Source of the DNA: Holothuria scabra
Taxonomy: Eukaryota > Echinodermata > Holothuroidea > Aspidochirotida > Holothuriidae
NCBI GenBank assembly: GCA_037179385.1
Contig: CM074189.1
Coordinates: 23,807,648 to 23,871,647 of the forward strand
Reading direction: 5' to 3'
Length of the DNA: 64,000 nucleotides
The translations under genes and the position numbers were made by a program. Under the pieces are notes generated by a model. That model saw nothing but the letters and a program-made list of their open reading frames with translations, had not been told where the DNA came from and searched no databases. This document shows, piece after piece, positions 48,960 through 60,633 of the stretch (positions within the stretch are counted from its first letter, which is position 1; every line of letters begins with the position of its first letter).

Positions 48960-50015
48960 AGTGGGTTTGAGTTTTTGACCCCTGTGACCCCAAATGACCT
49001 TGAACTCGAAAAAATCAGATAAGGTCTCTCCTCTTGATGTGTGGTTTCTGTGTACCAAGTTTGAAAAATTTCAGACATTTCTACCTCAAAATATTGTGTA
49101 GATGCATGTAGAGTGTTTCCACTTTTTACCCCTGACTGTGACCCCCAAATACCCTTTGAACTTGACAAAAAATGATAAGGTGCTTCCTCTTGATATAGGG
49201 CATCTATTTCCAAGTTTGAAAACATCCAGACATTCCTACCTTGAGACATCATATGTTAATACAGACTGTGAGGTTGGTCTAATGGAAAGAGCATCTGCCT
49301 CTCACGCGGAAGGCCCAGGTTCGCTTCCCAGGTCTGGTCATACCAAAGACTTTAAAAAAGGAACCTACTGCCCTTGTCCGTGATGCTCCGCATAAGCAAT
49401 GGAGTAGGGAAAACAATCCAGTGAGCCACAACTGGAAAAAAGGATGTGGCCGGCTCAACTTGAACCAATAGGTTGGAAACTGGGCAGTTAAACACCATCT
49501 AACTCTAACTCTAACATATGTTAATAAGTCAAATATATGTAAAGTGTTTCAAGTCTTAGACCACTATGACCACAGACGACCTTTGAACTACACCAAAAAT
49601 GATAGGGTTCTTGTTTTACATATGGGATATCTATGTACTAAGTATGAAAACTTATAGACATGAGTACCTTAAGATATTGTCTTAACGAGTTTAATGTAAA
49701 GGGTTTCAAGCCTTTGACCCCTTGAACCCGGGTGACCTTGGGGCTTTGCCCAAAACAATAGGGTCCTTCCTCTTAATATGGGGCATCTAACTTCCAAGTC
49801 TGAAAATTGTCAGACATTCCTATCTTGAGATAACATGTTAATGAGTTAAATATGTTAAATTGTAGGTGTTTCAAGTTTTTGACCCTTGTGACCCCAGACA
49901 ACCTTTAAACTCAATCAAAAATAATAGGGTCCTTGCTCTTAATATGGGAAATCTATGTACCAAGTTTAAAAACTGTCAAACTTTCCTATCTTGAGAAATT
50001 GTGTTAACAAGGAAA
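48960..50015. repeat. Tandem repeat, about 160-bp unit, five diverged units
   Basis: Each unit has GTGACC-type text followed by ACCTTTGAACT, an AATAGGGTCCTT-type segment, CTTGATATGGG-type text, CTATGTACCAAGTTTGAAAA and TTGAGA plus TGTTAAT. GACC anchors lie near 48978, 49138, 49567, 49723 and 49890. Subtracting the SINE and its duplication makes the spacings about 155-167 bp. It is followed by a CACACA run (50029-50066). Confidence 0.82.
49262..49514 (+). mobile_element. tRNA-derived SINE, full copy with target duplication
   Basis: A 253-bp element is flanked by the 12-bp duplication CATATGTTAATA (49250-49261 and 49515-49526). Its head has a polymerase III A box TGGTCTAATGG (49275-49285) and a B box GGTTCGCTTCC (49318-49328) in tRNA spacing. 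A family-specific body follows (CATAAGCAATGGAGTAGGG, GAGCCACAACTGGAAAAA), and the tail is short CTAACT repeats. It interrupts the tandem repeat at 48960-50015. Confidence 0.92.
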
Positions 50016-50066
50016 GTGCCACAGTCATACACACACCTATAGACACATACATACACACACATTCCA

Positions 50067-53000
50067 TCATGACTGCAGTTTCTCTTATCATGGAAACCAA
50101 ATGGGAAAAGGGCAATGTCTTTATCAATCAATCACCCATCACTTTGTTTAAATTTAGTCACAGCCAACCTCCACTTTATGCGACAAAGGCACAGTCATAA
50201 AAGAAAGCAGAGTATTGTTCATTTTATTAAAAGTCATCTGTACTGTAACAAAGCAGTCTTGAAGACGAGTTCTGGCCACTCCATTGTGCCATCCTTGACT
50301 TAATGAATGGCCACCTTTGCTTTAGGTCGCCGACGCCGCTTTGAACTCTAAAGCCCTCAATTTCAATCTTTTCATTCAAATGAAATCAAGCTTGATAGGA
50401 AATGTTCACAAATCCTTTTGTCACCCATTTAGCTTTCAATCTCCTCACTTTTCTTTAGCAACAATGTTCATATTGGGTAAATTTCATTTCCACGACGGTC
50501 TTTCAGTCTTGACACTGCCACAACCCATTTTGATTGCTTTGAAATAATGTGCCTGGTGGCATAGTTGATCCATCCTTTTTCATCACATTGATTCATTGTG
50601 GGGAGTTGGCTAAACAAAGAAACCATTCTGGAACGAAAGCTATGACTGTACTTATTGTGACGGTACAAAGTGCAGAAATTGTTAAGGAAAAATGACATCT
50701 CCTTAAAAATTTCATGAAATTTCACTGAAGTTTTGAACAAGTGCCGCAAGACAGACTAAGTGAGTAATCTGTTAATACCTGGCGGTTTCCAAGAGGGGGG
50801 AGAGGAGCAAAGTATTAGAGGTGTAATAAATCATTTCACAAAGAACAAAGACAACGAGAAGGAAGACGGAGATGAAGCCAGATAAGGGGAAGAGAGTAAT
50901 CAACGAAAAAGGGGCCTGCATGAGGAATCACGACACTCACGCAGGCATTTTGGAGACTTAGGAAAGTGAAGTCTAAAATGAGGACAAACATCAGGGTGGC
51001 TATTACGAGATGGATTGTTAATAAAGTATTACTTGAGCAAAACTGCTGAGGACATGTTCTGCAACATGTAGAGGAATGGGGAATTGATTGATAACTGTAC
51101 CACCATCTAGGATAGAAAAGTAAAAAGCAATTGGGAGGATAATTGATCACAGCAGGAAAGCAAGATGTTGGTACATGTATGCTCTAAAGTTTCATGTCTG
51201 TTCATTCAGTGGGTTGGATCAAATTGCCTTACAAGAAACACAGATAAAGGATACATAGGGTTTGATTTACAGTAATGCACCCCATATATGCTATAAATAT
51301 CGATCTAGACAAAACTTGCACGTTGATGATCGCATGCCTGCATGACTAATAAAATCTACAACCAAGAATTACTGGTAATCAAAAGAAATGATTTGCCCTT
51401 TCTCTAGAATTGTCATGCGACTGTGTGTTTGGGATCGAGCTAGGCTTTTCGTATGTCATGCATTAAAGGAATATTTAGAATCTGAGAGTGGTGGGATGAG
51501 ACCGTAGCTTGTGATTTCACTTAGGTTTTGTTTGTAAAAGACCTCAAACCCTTTCAAGGCTGACATGTCGAACTATGAAATAACGACTATTAGATGGAAA
51601 CGTAAATAAACAAATGAAAGAATTTATGTAAACACTTGTAAGTTATGTTCAAAACGTAAACTAATAGAAAGCGAAAGAAGAAAGGAAACAGCCATTTTGA
51701 AAAATGGCAATTGGGTGACATTTGCGGCAATCCTCAGAGGTACTTCAGGAACGAAAAACATTCCACAACGCTCTATTCTGTTTATTTTTTGAACCAATAA
51801 TGTCAGTATACATAATAGGGATCACTTTGTATTAGCCAAACATAGAATGGTCAACATTGCAAGCAAGATCGTGCTTTCTTCATGGGGCAGAGTACTTATC
51901 CTGAGGTTAAGTTTTGTAAACAATGGCAAATCTTGACTATGTCAAATGAAAGTGGCTCTGCATGGTACACTTTTAAATCTTTATAGAATAAGCTTTCCAT
52001 GACCTTTCATGATAGACTATTAACAGACCTAGAAATTAATGTTTATTTCTCATGAAGGGAAATGCCTGCATTTCTTCCTATATTTTCATGCACAGAAAAG
52101 GAACAGACAGCCAAATTTCTTAGGAAGGAGCTCCTCAACTTCCCCCCAACTTTTTCCACCCATGTAGACAAACACATTCTTTCCAATTCTTAAGCTAGAG
52201 CAGGCATGGTGTCTAGAATGAAAGTGCACTGAATAGTTCAGCATAATTGTTTTTCAAAAATATTGAAATTCCTTCCCTTTAACAGCAAACTGATCTTTTT
52301 CCATGACTTTTCAAAGTTTGGAAAATGTACAGATGTAAATTTCATGACGGAAAGTCTTGATGCAGACAAATTTGGTCAGAAAAGTGTGGTAATTATGTTA
52401 GAAACTTCAATTTAATTTTTCCAGCTGGAAGTGGTGTGACTTACCTTTCCGTGTTATGTTATATAGTGTGATATTATATAGTGTGTGGTGTATATACAAC
52501 AATTGTAGAGGGCATCTGTGATTCAACCCCTCCCCCCACACACACACTCAAAAAATACTGGTTTTGTCGCTTTTTCTTGGACCCTCCGCGAAAAAAAGCT
52601 ATGATTACAAGTTTTTTGTACCCTTAAGGTCTAGATCATTGGATGACTCCAAATATTCAAAATATTTGAATGCGGTTTTGTAATTGGTTCATTCTTATGA
52701 GCTTAGGAGAGAGTTTCAATTAAATTACAGTAGGAAGATGTTTAGGCCTACTATTAAAGGTTTTCCTTTTTAGAGACAGAAAACATGAATAAACAAGGTT
52801 GGAAATATTTTTGTGGGACGAGGTGAGGGAGGGTGGGTTCAGTTGGAAAGGGCAAGGTATGGCTTGAAATACATGCTGAATCTTTCTTAACGGCTACAAA
52901 TCTCTCTCATACACATTCTTCATTAATTGATTCTACACAATATTTTTTCTGACAGAGAGAAACTTCTAACAAAAGAAAGAAAGAGGTTGGAAAAGACAAT

Positions 53001-53889
53001 AGACCAAAAGACAAGCAGTACATATTTTTTAAAAGAAAACATTTTACCTTTCTGTGATCTAGGAGACAGTCTCTAAATGTTTCTGCCACTTAAAAAAAAA
53101 TTTTTTGGTGAATGGAATTATGACTAATTGTAAAATTGGTCTTTATATGTACTAAGCTCTCTCATTGGTTAAAATTTGTGAAAGTTGCCAAATTTAAAAT
53201 CTTTCAAGAGCCAAGTCTTAGTAACCATTGACTAAAAGACTGTCTTACCAATTAAAATGTTTGACTTTATTTATATCCTGAACCCAACTTATTTCATGGT
53301 CTCATAACTGCAGACACAGACATGGCCCTGGGAATTTTTCCATGACTCACTGCTTCATGTAAAGGTAGTATATAACCAGTCATCATCAGGCTTTCTCTTT
53401 TGAAACATTGGTTATTAATTTTTCCTTAAAAGTATCTAATATGGTGTTTCATGACATAAATATTGAAATGTATTAGGGGAAATATCATATTCAAAATGGA
53501 TCATCTTGGCAAAACAAAGACCTTAATGGTTATTAAAGCAGATCTCACCAATGAGCATCAGCAACAGAACTTTCTCATCTTCTTTAAACATTACGCCTCA
53601 GAAGTCTGTTACAGAATTTGCCTCATTTGAATTTTTGAAAGTTTAGGTGAAATAAACTATAATAAACTACAATCTTTGGCAACTAATGAGTTTTACTCCC
53701 AAAAATAGAAAACTTGATGAATATGCCTCGTTAATCGTCTTGAAATAAACTGATAAAATTGCAAGGCCAGTTGAAGTAGGTGACTTCTTTTATTGAGCTT
53801 CTGTTTCGTGAGGGTGAGCTGTTGCAGCTCTCTGGTTAACATCGAGGGTGGGGGGGGGGGGGGCTGTGACCTGTGCGGATATTTTTCCC
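50067..53889. other. Long non-coding stretch with little repeat content
   Basis: No transposon ends were found. A purine-rich, lower-AT block at about 50760-51180 and a minus frame at 50749-50468 are unexplained. Poly-G occurs at about 53850. Confidence 0.4.
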
Positions 53890-54242
53890 TTAAAGCTGCT
53901 CATTGAATTAGTTCCACTCAACAAATTTTTCCACATGTTAAGTTTTCTTCACATACCAATTACATGTGGTCAACTGAAACAATTTCCATACCCTACATTC
54001 AAATAACTGTTTCATGAATGAGTATTTAACGAATCAATTCCAATTTTCACAAATTTGTGACCAGACACTTTTTCAAATTTTGCGCAATGCTGTTACAAGT
54101 CGCAACACCACAAAATTCAAAATCTTAAATTTTTCCATAGCTACTGAATATTTAACTTGACTATTATGCTAATTATAAGCATTATGTGAGTGACCCTTAG
54201 ACACTCTCATTAATTTATGGATATCAACTTGAGTCCCTTTAA
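53890..54242 (-). mobile_element. Family G TTAA element
   Basis: Reverse complement of the 34096 copy. It runs TTAAAGCTGCTCATTGAATT to ATCAACTTGAGTCCCTTTAA, 353 bp. The internal ACCAGACACTTTTTCAAA and CATTAATTTATGGATATCAA segments match. Confidence 0.85.
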
Positions 54243-55170
54243 ACATTGATAAAAAAAATTCCAGAATTTTTTGACAGAGAATGAAACCATTTAGATCTCT
54301 CAACTCAAGCCATAATGCTATCAATTGATTGGTCAATGCATCATGTCAATCAATATTTTATGACCATAAGTAGCAGGTACTTGCAACATATATGAATGAG
54401 CACGGCCTCAACAACACTAATTCCTTGCCATATAAGACATATCTATTACATACCATAGTACATGTGCAATTTGGACCAAAATGATTTACCTCAACCACAA
54501 CTTTTGGTCAAACCAATTAACATAATAACTTGAAAGTTTAAATATTCACATGATGATGAATCTTAGGTGAACACTACACTATACCAATTACTTACTTTAA
54601 AGCTCTGAGGACACACTTACAGGACAGTATGACATCTTAGGGACAGTGTATCTTGGTGCTACTGGGACACTGTTTCATCCCCAACACATTATGCACAAGA
54701 GCCCTGTAATGCAGTGCACAATAGCCTTATTAATTTAATTGAGAAAATCCAGTTCGGGTACTAACTGTTCCTAATAACAATGGCATGTATCTAATTAAGT
54801 CTCAGAGAAATCAACATGATACCTATACATCATTCTAAAAGAACTGTCTTGGATTTTGTTTCAATTAAAAATTTTTTGAAATGTTTTTTTTTTTCTTGAT
54901 ACTTAATTTTCACTGAAGCTACTAAACAGTTCTCATTGTAGTTGGCCAATATGACACACTTTTACCTGTCCTACATCTTTCCCGTAATTATGTACTGTCC
55001 TCCCCCCTGTGGGTTTTGGGTTGTAGAATACGCAAATGGTATAATTCCTGTCTGTTGCAAGAAACAACATAGCCCAAGAAGATTAGAACTGTAGGCCTAT
55101 TAATTTGCACCATATTTGAAATCATATTTGAACTTGTGCCTTGTTATGTTTCACAATCAGCTGACACTAT
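54243..55170. other. Non-coding stretch, nothing recognised
   Basis: AT-rich sequence without open frames of note or inverted ends. Confidence 0.4.
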
Positions 55171-55433
55171 TTAAAGAGCAAGAGCAGTCATCCCAAACTG
55201 ATTTAGTATAGTAGAATGTCTTGTTTCATGATTGGCTGTTTGGAGTCATGTGACAACATTTTTTCTCTTCAAATGTGAAATTTACAAGAAACCACTGCTT
55301 GGTTTACCTTGAATATATGCATTAGTAAAGTCATACAATGTAATGAAAGATACATTGAAGAGAAATAAGATGAAAATTGTGTTACTTAGCTTTTTCTTCA
55401 AAATAAGTTTTGGGAACTGCTCTATACCTTTAA
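55171..55433 (-). mobile_element. Family C TTAA element abutting an I element
   Basis: It runs TTAAAGAGCAAGAGCAGTCA to GCTCTATACCTTTAA, 263 bp. Its last TTAA (55430-55433) is also the first TTAA of the following I element. Confidence 0.88.
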
Positions 55434-55690
55434 CCCTCTACTGAAGCTTACAGGTCACTTTGGCCCCAGACAGAAAGCGTGGCTGTCGCCCACCTTTACT
55501 GTTTCACCCTGAGCTCGAAACTTTGAGTAGCTACCCGAAAATTCGGTCACAACAGCGAGAGAGACGAAAGTTTAAGGTCACCGGGTCAATAGCCTACAGA
55601 AGCTGATGCAGGGTGTGCTACGTCCGCTTTTCGGCCCACTCCCAAGGCGCACAAATATGCCCCGATTGGAGCCGGACGGCAAAGGGTTAA
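55430..55690. mobile_element. Family I TTAA element, second copy
   Basis: It runs TTAACCCTCTACTGAAGC to GGCAAAGGGTTAA, 261 bp, same orientation as 21451. It shares TTTAAGGTCA, GGGTCAATAGCCTA and GAAGCTGATG. It carries more CpG-style positions than the other copy. Confidence 0.85.
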
Positions 55691-56105
55691 CTTTTTCATG
55701 GGGGTATGTATTTATCTTATCTACAGCTAACTAAATCACTGTATTGCACTGTATTCTTGGCTTGCTTACGATAGTGAGCTGTTTATATTTTTATTATGGG
55801 TAAACTATATACTTTTAGAGCTCCTTTGACATCATTAAAAATTGAAACAGAAATTAAAAAAAAAAATCATGAGTTTTTCTTCCCTGCACCTTAACTTCAA
55901 AACATCATACAAAGAAAAGCAAGTGAGTGCAGCATGTACTTTTGTTGGGAATCTTCAGAATGATTCCTACCAAAAATTTTTTGTTTTTTAAAGAAAAGTG
56001 GAACGACTTTTAAAACTCATGCAGAAAACAGGCAGAAAAATTTAATATGCTGCAGTTAACCTTAAGATACTGGGTATCTACCTTCAAACGATTCCTAGCA
56101 CTGAT

Positions 56106-56545
56106 TTTTATTTCCATGTATGATGTGACTAGAATCGGATTCAATGGATAAATTAGTTACTTAATGAGTATCATAAACCATAAAAATCTGTTCAAATTAG
56201 TGAAGTTAGGCACAAAAATGAAATAAAGAAATATGTAAATATGTTTAAAACTTTGCTGAACAATCTGTCATTTTATTGACATTTAGGGCAAAAAAACATG
56301 TCAAATAATTAATGTTCCAAAATAAACATCTCAATAAAATATAACCCAGCATTTATTTCTCAGTTTTTTTTTCAGCAATATTGTACACGTCTAGTCATTG
56401 TTTGGGCTGTGGACACCTTATAGAAATCTCAAGGTCAGTTGGTTACTGCAGTTTTATATCGTACAAAAAATTGGAAAATCGGCCAAGTCAGACACTATTG
56501 GCAAAGTCATGATGCCCAGTTTCAAGGAGAGGAAATTTCTTACGC
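56106..56545 (+). repeat. Family R dispersed repeat, copy 2
   Basis: GTGACTAGAATCGGATTCAA, TAAATTAGTTACTTAATGAG, TTATTGACATTTAGGGC, CTCAAGGTCAGTTGG and CAGTTTCAAGGAGAGG match copy 1 in order. The J palindrome begins 20 bp further on. Confidence 0.72.
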
Positions 56546-56565
56546 CACCTGTCTCAAGAGGTGCA

Positions 56566-56971
56566 TACACTCTAAAATCAAAAGAGTGAACTTATTCACT
56601 CTTTGATCGAGTTAAAAATGTAAATTCACTCCATAAGAGTGATAATTCACTCCAAGAGGAGTGAAGTTCCCTCCAAAAAGAGTGAAGTTCACTCCAAAAA
56701 GAGTGAAATTCCCTTAAAACGAGCTAAGTTTCACTCTTGACGGAGTGCCCACGATGATCGCTCTTAAAAAAAGAGCGATCATTGCAGGCACTCGTGTAAG
56801 ATTGAATTTTCCCTCTCCCTCTAGTGAATTTCACTCTTTTCAGAATGAACTTCACTCTTTTTGGAGGGAACTTCACTCCTCTTGGAGTGAATTATCACTC
56901 TAATGGAGCGAATTTACACTTTTCACTCGATCAAAGAGTGACTAAGTTCACTCTTTTGATTTTAGAGTGTA
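56566..56971. mobile_element. Family J: 406-bp nearly complete palindrome
   Basis: Both ends read TACACTCTAAAATCAAAAGA inwards, and the arms pair almost to the centre near 56768 (GAGCGATCAT around an A-rich loop). By eye the arms agree at about 85-90% of positions. Each arm is itself built of diverged 17-20 bp units containing ACTCC and GAGTGAA. The outer TA could be a Tc1/mariner-type target. There is no coding capacity. Confidence 0.85.
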
Positions 56972-57011
56972 TATGACCAAACGGAAGGACTTCAACCATA
57001 TTGGACTGTAC

Positions 57012-57517
57012 TAGGGCTGCCACGATATCGCGATATCACGATATCGTCGATACAGTTTTGCCCCGACGATATCGACCAATGTTTTGTCAAGATGTGATAT
57101 CGCAATAAATCAAATAAATGACTAAACCACTGTGAAATCCCTATTTTTATTGTCTTAAGTCAGTAATCTAAAATGATCATAATTTATGGTGTCACAAGAA
57201 ATGAAATCTGCACTTAACCCACCACAAGAAAACATGATATAAAATCGAAAACTGTTTCAAAATGCAGTGAATACTGTAACAGCTCACATACGTTCTAGAC
57301 TTGTGAAGAGTTCTGCACAATCAATATTGCTACATGCACGCATAGTCAATCTCCCCTCACTTTTGGTATGAAATCAGTAGTGGCTGCATGCAATAAACAG
57401 CTGTTTTGCTTCCTTGACGCTGATGGAGAATGTTTAGACTAATGCGCGATATCGCGATATCGTCGCAGAAATGCTGGCGACATCGATAAATGAAAAATGG
57501 TTATCTTGGCAGCCCTA
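57012..57517. mobile_element. Non-autonomous hAT-type DNA transposon
   Basis: Termini TAGGGCTGCCACGATA and, inverted, TAGGGCTGCCAAGATA differ at one base. The exact 8-bp duplication GACTGTAC flanks them (57004-57011 and 57518-57525). An 8-bp duplication with TAGGG-type ends is diagnostic of hAT. Subterminal palindromic repeats of CGATATCG lie inside both ends, as expected for transposase binding sites. There is no transposase frame in its 506 bp. Confidence 0.93.
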
Positions 57518-57621
57518 GACTGTACCAATTGAAAACTGAACTTGTGCTGCTATATTTAACATCATATTTTACAATAACTTCCACTTTCTGAAAGCTGACA
57601 TTACATGGTGTTTTGTTACAT

Positions 57622-57750
57622 ATCCCATCTATCAAAGACTTTAAAAAATGGGAGTCTATACTGTTCTATTGTGCCAGTTGCTCAGCATAAGCATTAGAAT
57701 GTGGAAAATGGGCCAGTGAGCCACAACTTGAAAATAGGCAGCGGCCAGTT
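57622..57750 (+). mobile_element. SINE body fragment
   Basis: It matches the family body: CAAAGACTTTAAAAAATGGG, CTCAGCATAAGCATTAGAAT, GAGCCACAACTTGAAAATAG. Head and tail have drifted. A separate tRNA-like head lies 45 bp downstream. Confidence 0.6.
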
Positions 57751-57790
57751 CATGCAATAAGTTATCTCTCCGTGTTTACTTACTTAAAAA

Positions 57791-57868
57791 CTCAATGGTC
57801 AAGTGGTTAGAGCATCCAACTGATGGCCAGGAGATCTTGAGTTCTCATGATCTCCCATCTTTCAAGTA
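57791..57868 (+). repeat. tRNA-like head of a second SINE type, or tRNA pseudogene
   Basis: An excellent A box TGGTCAAGTGG (57796-57806) is followed by TTAGAGCATCCAACTGATGG and a weak B-box-like GAGTTCTCATGATC. The stems do not fold as a sound cloverleaf, so it is not a working tRNA. About 50-bp related direct sequences (near 57748-57797 and 57945-57995, both with TTATCTCTCC) flank it. Confidence 0.45.
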
Positions 57869-60132
57869 ATCGTTTTTTAAACCAATATAATCTAGCACCA
57901 ACCTTGATGACCGCTATTTTCTTTGTCATAGTTTATGCTTGGTGCATGCTATATGTTATCTCTCCCTGGCAACTTACACTTAAAACCCAATATGATACGT
58001 CATCAGTATGATCACCACAATCCTCCTTGGAGTACATATTGTCGACCAACTACAGCAGCTTTGTTTAAAAAGATTTGAAAAACTGACAATTTCTATCTAT
58101 TCAATTTCAGGACAAAGTCACTCATCTTCTTCCCACAGCTAGAAATTTAAACCACTTTTTTACCATAGCTTCATTTCCATGAATCTCGTTGTTATGTTTT
58201 AATGTGAAATAAAAACAAGACAGGCTTGGAGACGCAAGTGTAACTTTACGACCAATCAAAGAAAATACACAACAAGGTCACGGTTGACGTTGAGGACGTT
58301 TTTCCAAGAGACAATTATTGTTGCCAGATGTCACCAGCTCAATTAAAAGAAGAGACATGGAAGAAATTAATAGGACATTATTTTGAAATAAGATCCGTTC
58401 AACTGTTGAGTCACTTCTTTGACTCATGTTAACCACCTGCCTATGAACCTACATAGCAGCATGGGAAAGAATGCGTACTAAACTCATACTGGGTGACAAT
58501 TTCCCACACGGCAGCAGCTAATTTTTTATGAAAACACTCCTCCTGCATAAATAAATTTATGACAAGTGGAAGAAAAAAACAATGAAACATGAATCCAGAT
58601 TGTCAAGAAAAATAAGGTAAAAGAGAAACCAGGTTATGATTAAAGGGTATAGCAGGACATTTCAAACCTATTTTTTTTAATGTTTTGTTTCAATATATAT
58701 CATATTAATATATATCAGTATGATGTATATGATACATGACATATAAACTTTTAGACTGTGGTCAAAAGTCAAAAAACAAAAAGACAAAACTGTTTTTGAC
58801 CAGAATTTAGTCATTTAATTTTACCAGATTTAGGTTCAGTGCCCACTTGGTCAGACTTTTTGAGTGTATATGTACTAACATTACTTGGAACCCATATTTG
58901 TCAAGCGCACTCCTTACGAATGCCGGAAGTGAAGAAATTTCATTTTCAATTACAATGTGATAGAAATATAAAACCGCAAATTGTGACTAATTTCAGATAA
59001 TTTGCAGGTCGACAATTTTCAAATTTTCGTACAATCAGCTGCATGACTGATCATGCAACAACTTTCATAAATTAGATTATCTACAAGTTTTTAATGCTGT
59101 TTGAAAAAAGTTGTTTGCTCCAATCAGTCGTTACTAATGAGTCATCATGGGTAGTACTTTTTCTTTCCGTAACATAGGATGGAGATAAATTACTCATAAA
59201 TGATACATTCGTCATTCCTCTCGACTTTCCATGCTGAAGGCAAACAGATTCACCTTTTTTTCCACAGTTATTTTAATTATTTTTAAAAGAAGAAAAAAAA
59301 ACACATGAAGCACAAATGTGATGCTTTTAGCTTGCAAGTTAGCTCTTACAAGTTTAAAAAAAGCAAGAACCATTCAATAATTCAATGTTTCAGCAAGATG
59401 CAAGGTGACCTAAATGTCATGCACAGTCTAATTAGGAAATATTCAAGTGAAGTAGTTTGTCAAAAGTAGATTTTGGAGGGATTTTATGAGCTTACATAGA
59501 TATATTGAGTATACCAGTACCCTCAATGAGTTCTCTTAATTTCAAATAGAGCATACTTAGGGATGCCTCCAATATTAAAGACTGAATATTTACTCTAATA
59601 GGGTGAGAATAACAATTTTGTGATTAAAATTTTCATTCCAAATTTAGATTGGACCCTTGGATTTCACCCTAAATGTGTGATTTTTCATGCTAAAGATTTT
59701 AGACAGTGGGATGGCCTTTCATCACATTATTTAAAGCCAATGAAGTCTATGAACATTACTTGGTCTCCTTAAAATATAATGCATTAATAATACGAAAAAC
59801 AAAAGTTGCATTATTAGAATATTTTTTGAGCAACAAATAAATGAAATTCTTTCCATGGGAACATTCTTTTCTCAAGAAAAAAATATGGCCACTCTGTCTG
59901 TCTGTTGGTGTTACTGCTTTATTTTCATTGAAGAATTCTGCCCCTTGAAAGCAGGAGTCATGACTTGAATGATACCTCAGACTTGGCAAATATTTGAACA
60001 ATAGAAAACCGCAAACTACAATAGGCGCTCACTAGACCATGAAAACTGCAACAATGTAACTTTTTGTTAGTTGTCCAGCTACAAGTAAGGATTTCAAGGA
60101 TAGGGAGCAGATTTCCCAAAACTCACTGGATT
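57869..60132. other. Non-coding stretch with an AT dinucleotide-rich patch
   Basis: 58690-58745 is rich in ATAT and includes TATATATCA repeats. A block near 58200-58480 is less AT-rich and looks unique. No exons were recognised. Confidence 0.4.
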
Positions 60133-60413
60133 GGGAATCTACAGGCCCTGAAAACTACCACCTATTTACCAATGTAATCTCCACTTACCTGCAACTAACC
60201 CTGGTAGGCTTATAGCACAGCGAAGCGGGAGTCCTGGCACCTCATACTGATGTGTGGGGGCGCCCAACCTATCCTCTCCTGTTTACCCAACAGACTGGAA
60301 CAACTTTGCAACCATGGCAACCTCTTTGCTGTGCTATAAGTCTAACAGGGTTAGTTGTGGGCGAGTGGGTGGGGGTTACATATGTAAATAGGAGAGGGGC
60401 AATGTAGATTCCC
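60133..60413. mobile_element. Foldback element with about 95-bp arms
   Basis: The termini are GGGAATCTACA and TGTAGATTCCC. Further in, CTATTTACCAATGTAA and AACTAACCCTGGTAGGCTTA pair with the inverted right arm (CTATTTACATATGTAA, AACTAACCCTGTTAGACTTA), ending at TATAGCACAGC. Single copy here. Confidence 0.78.
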
Positions 60414-60633
60414 TAATGTTAACATAATATCTCATTCTTTATCTATAAATATTAGCTTAAAATATATGAAAACTCTCTATAACCAAACACAGCATTTATT
60501 GTGAAGGCAAACGTTATCAGCGGGGTGAACAAAACGAGGGATATGCTTAGTTTTTAAATGCTGAACACTAGGTATATCCTTCACCCATACTATACCCAAG
60601 TTTTACACAGGTCTCAACTTTTAAACTCCTGGT

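Noticed and set aside
48700..50010. CRISPR-like or regulatory array suggested by regular GACC spacing
   Set aside because: Units are long, diverged and contiguous with no spacers, so it is an ordinary tandem repeat in animal DNA.
57791..57868. Functional tRNA gene
   Set aside because: A box is good but the B box and stems are poor. Better explained as a SINE head or pseudogene.
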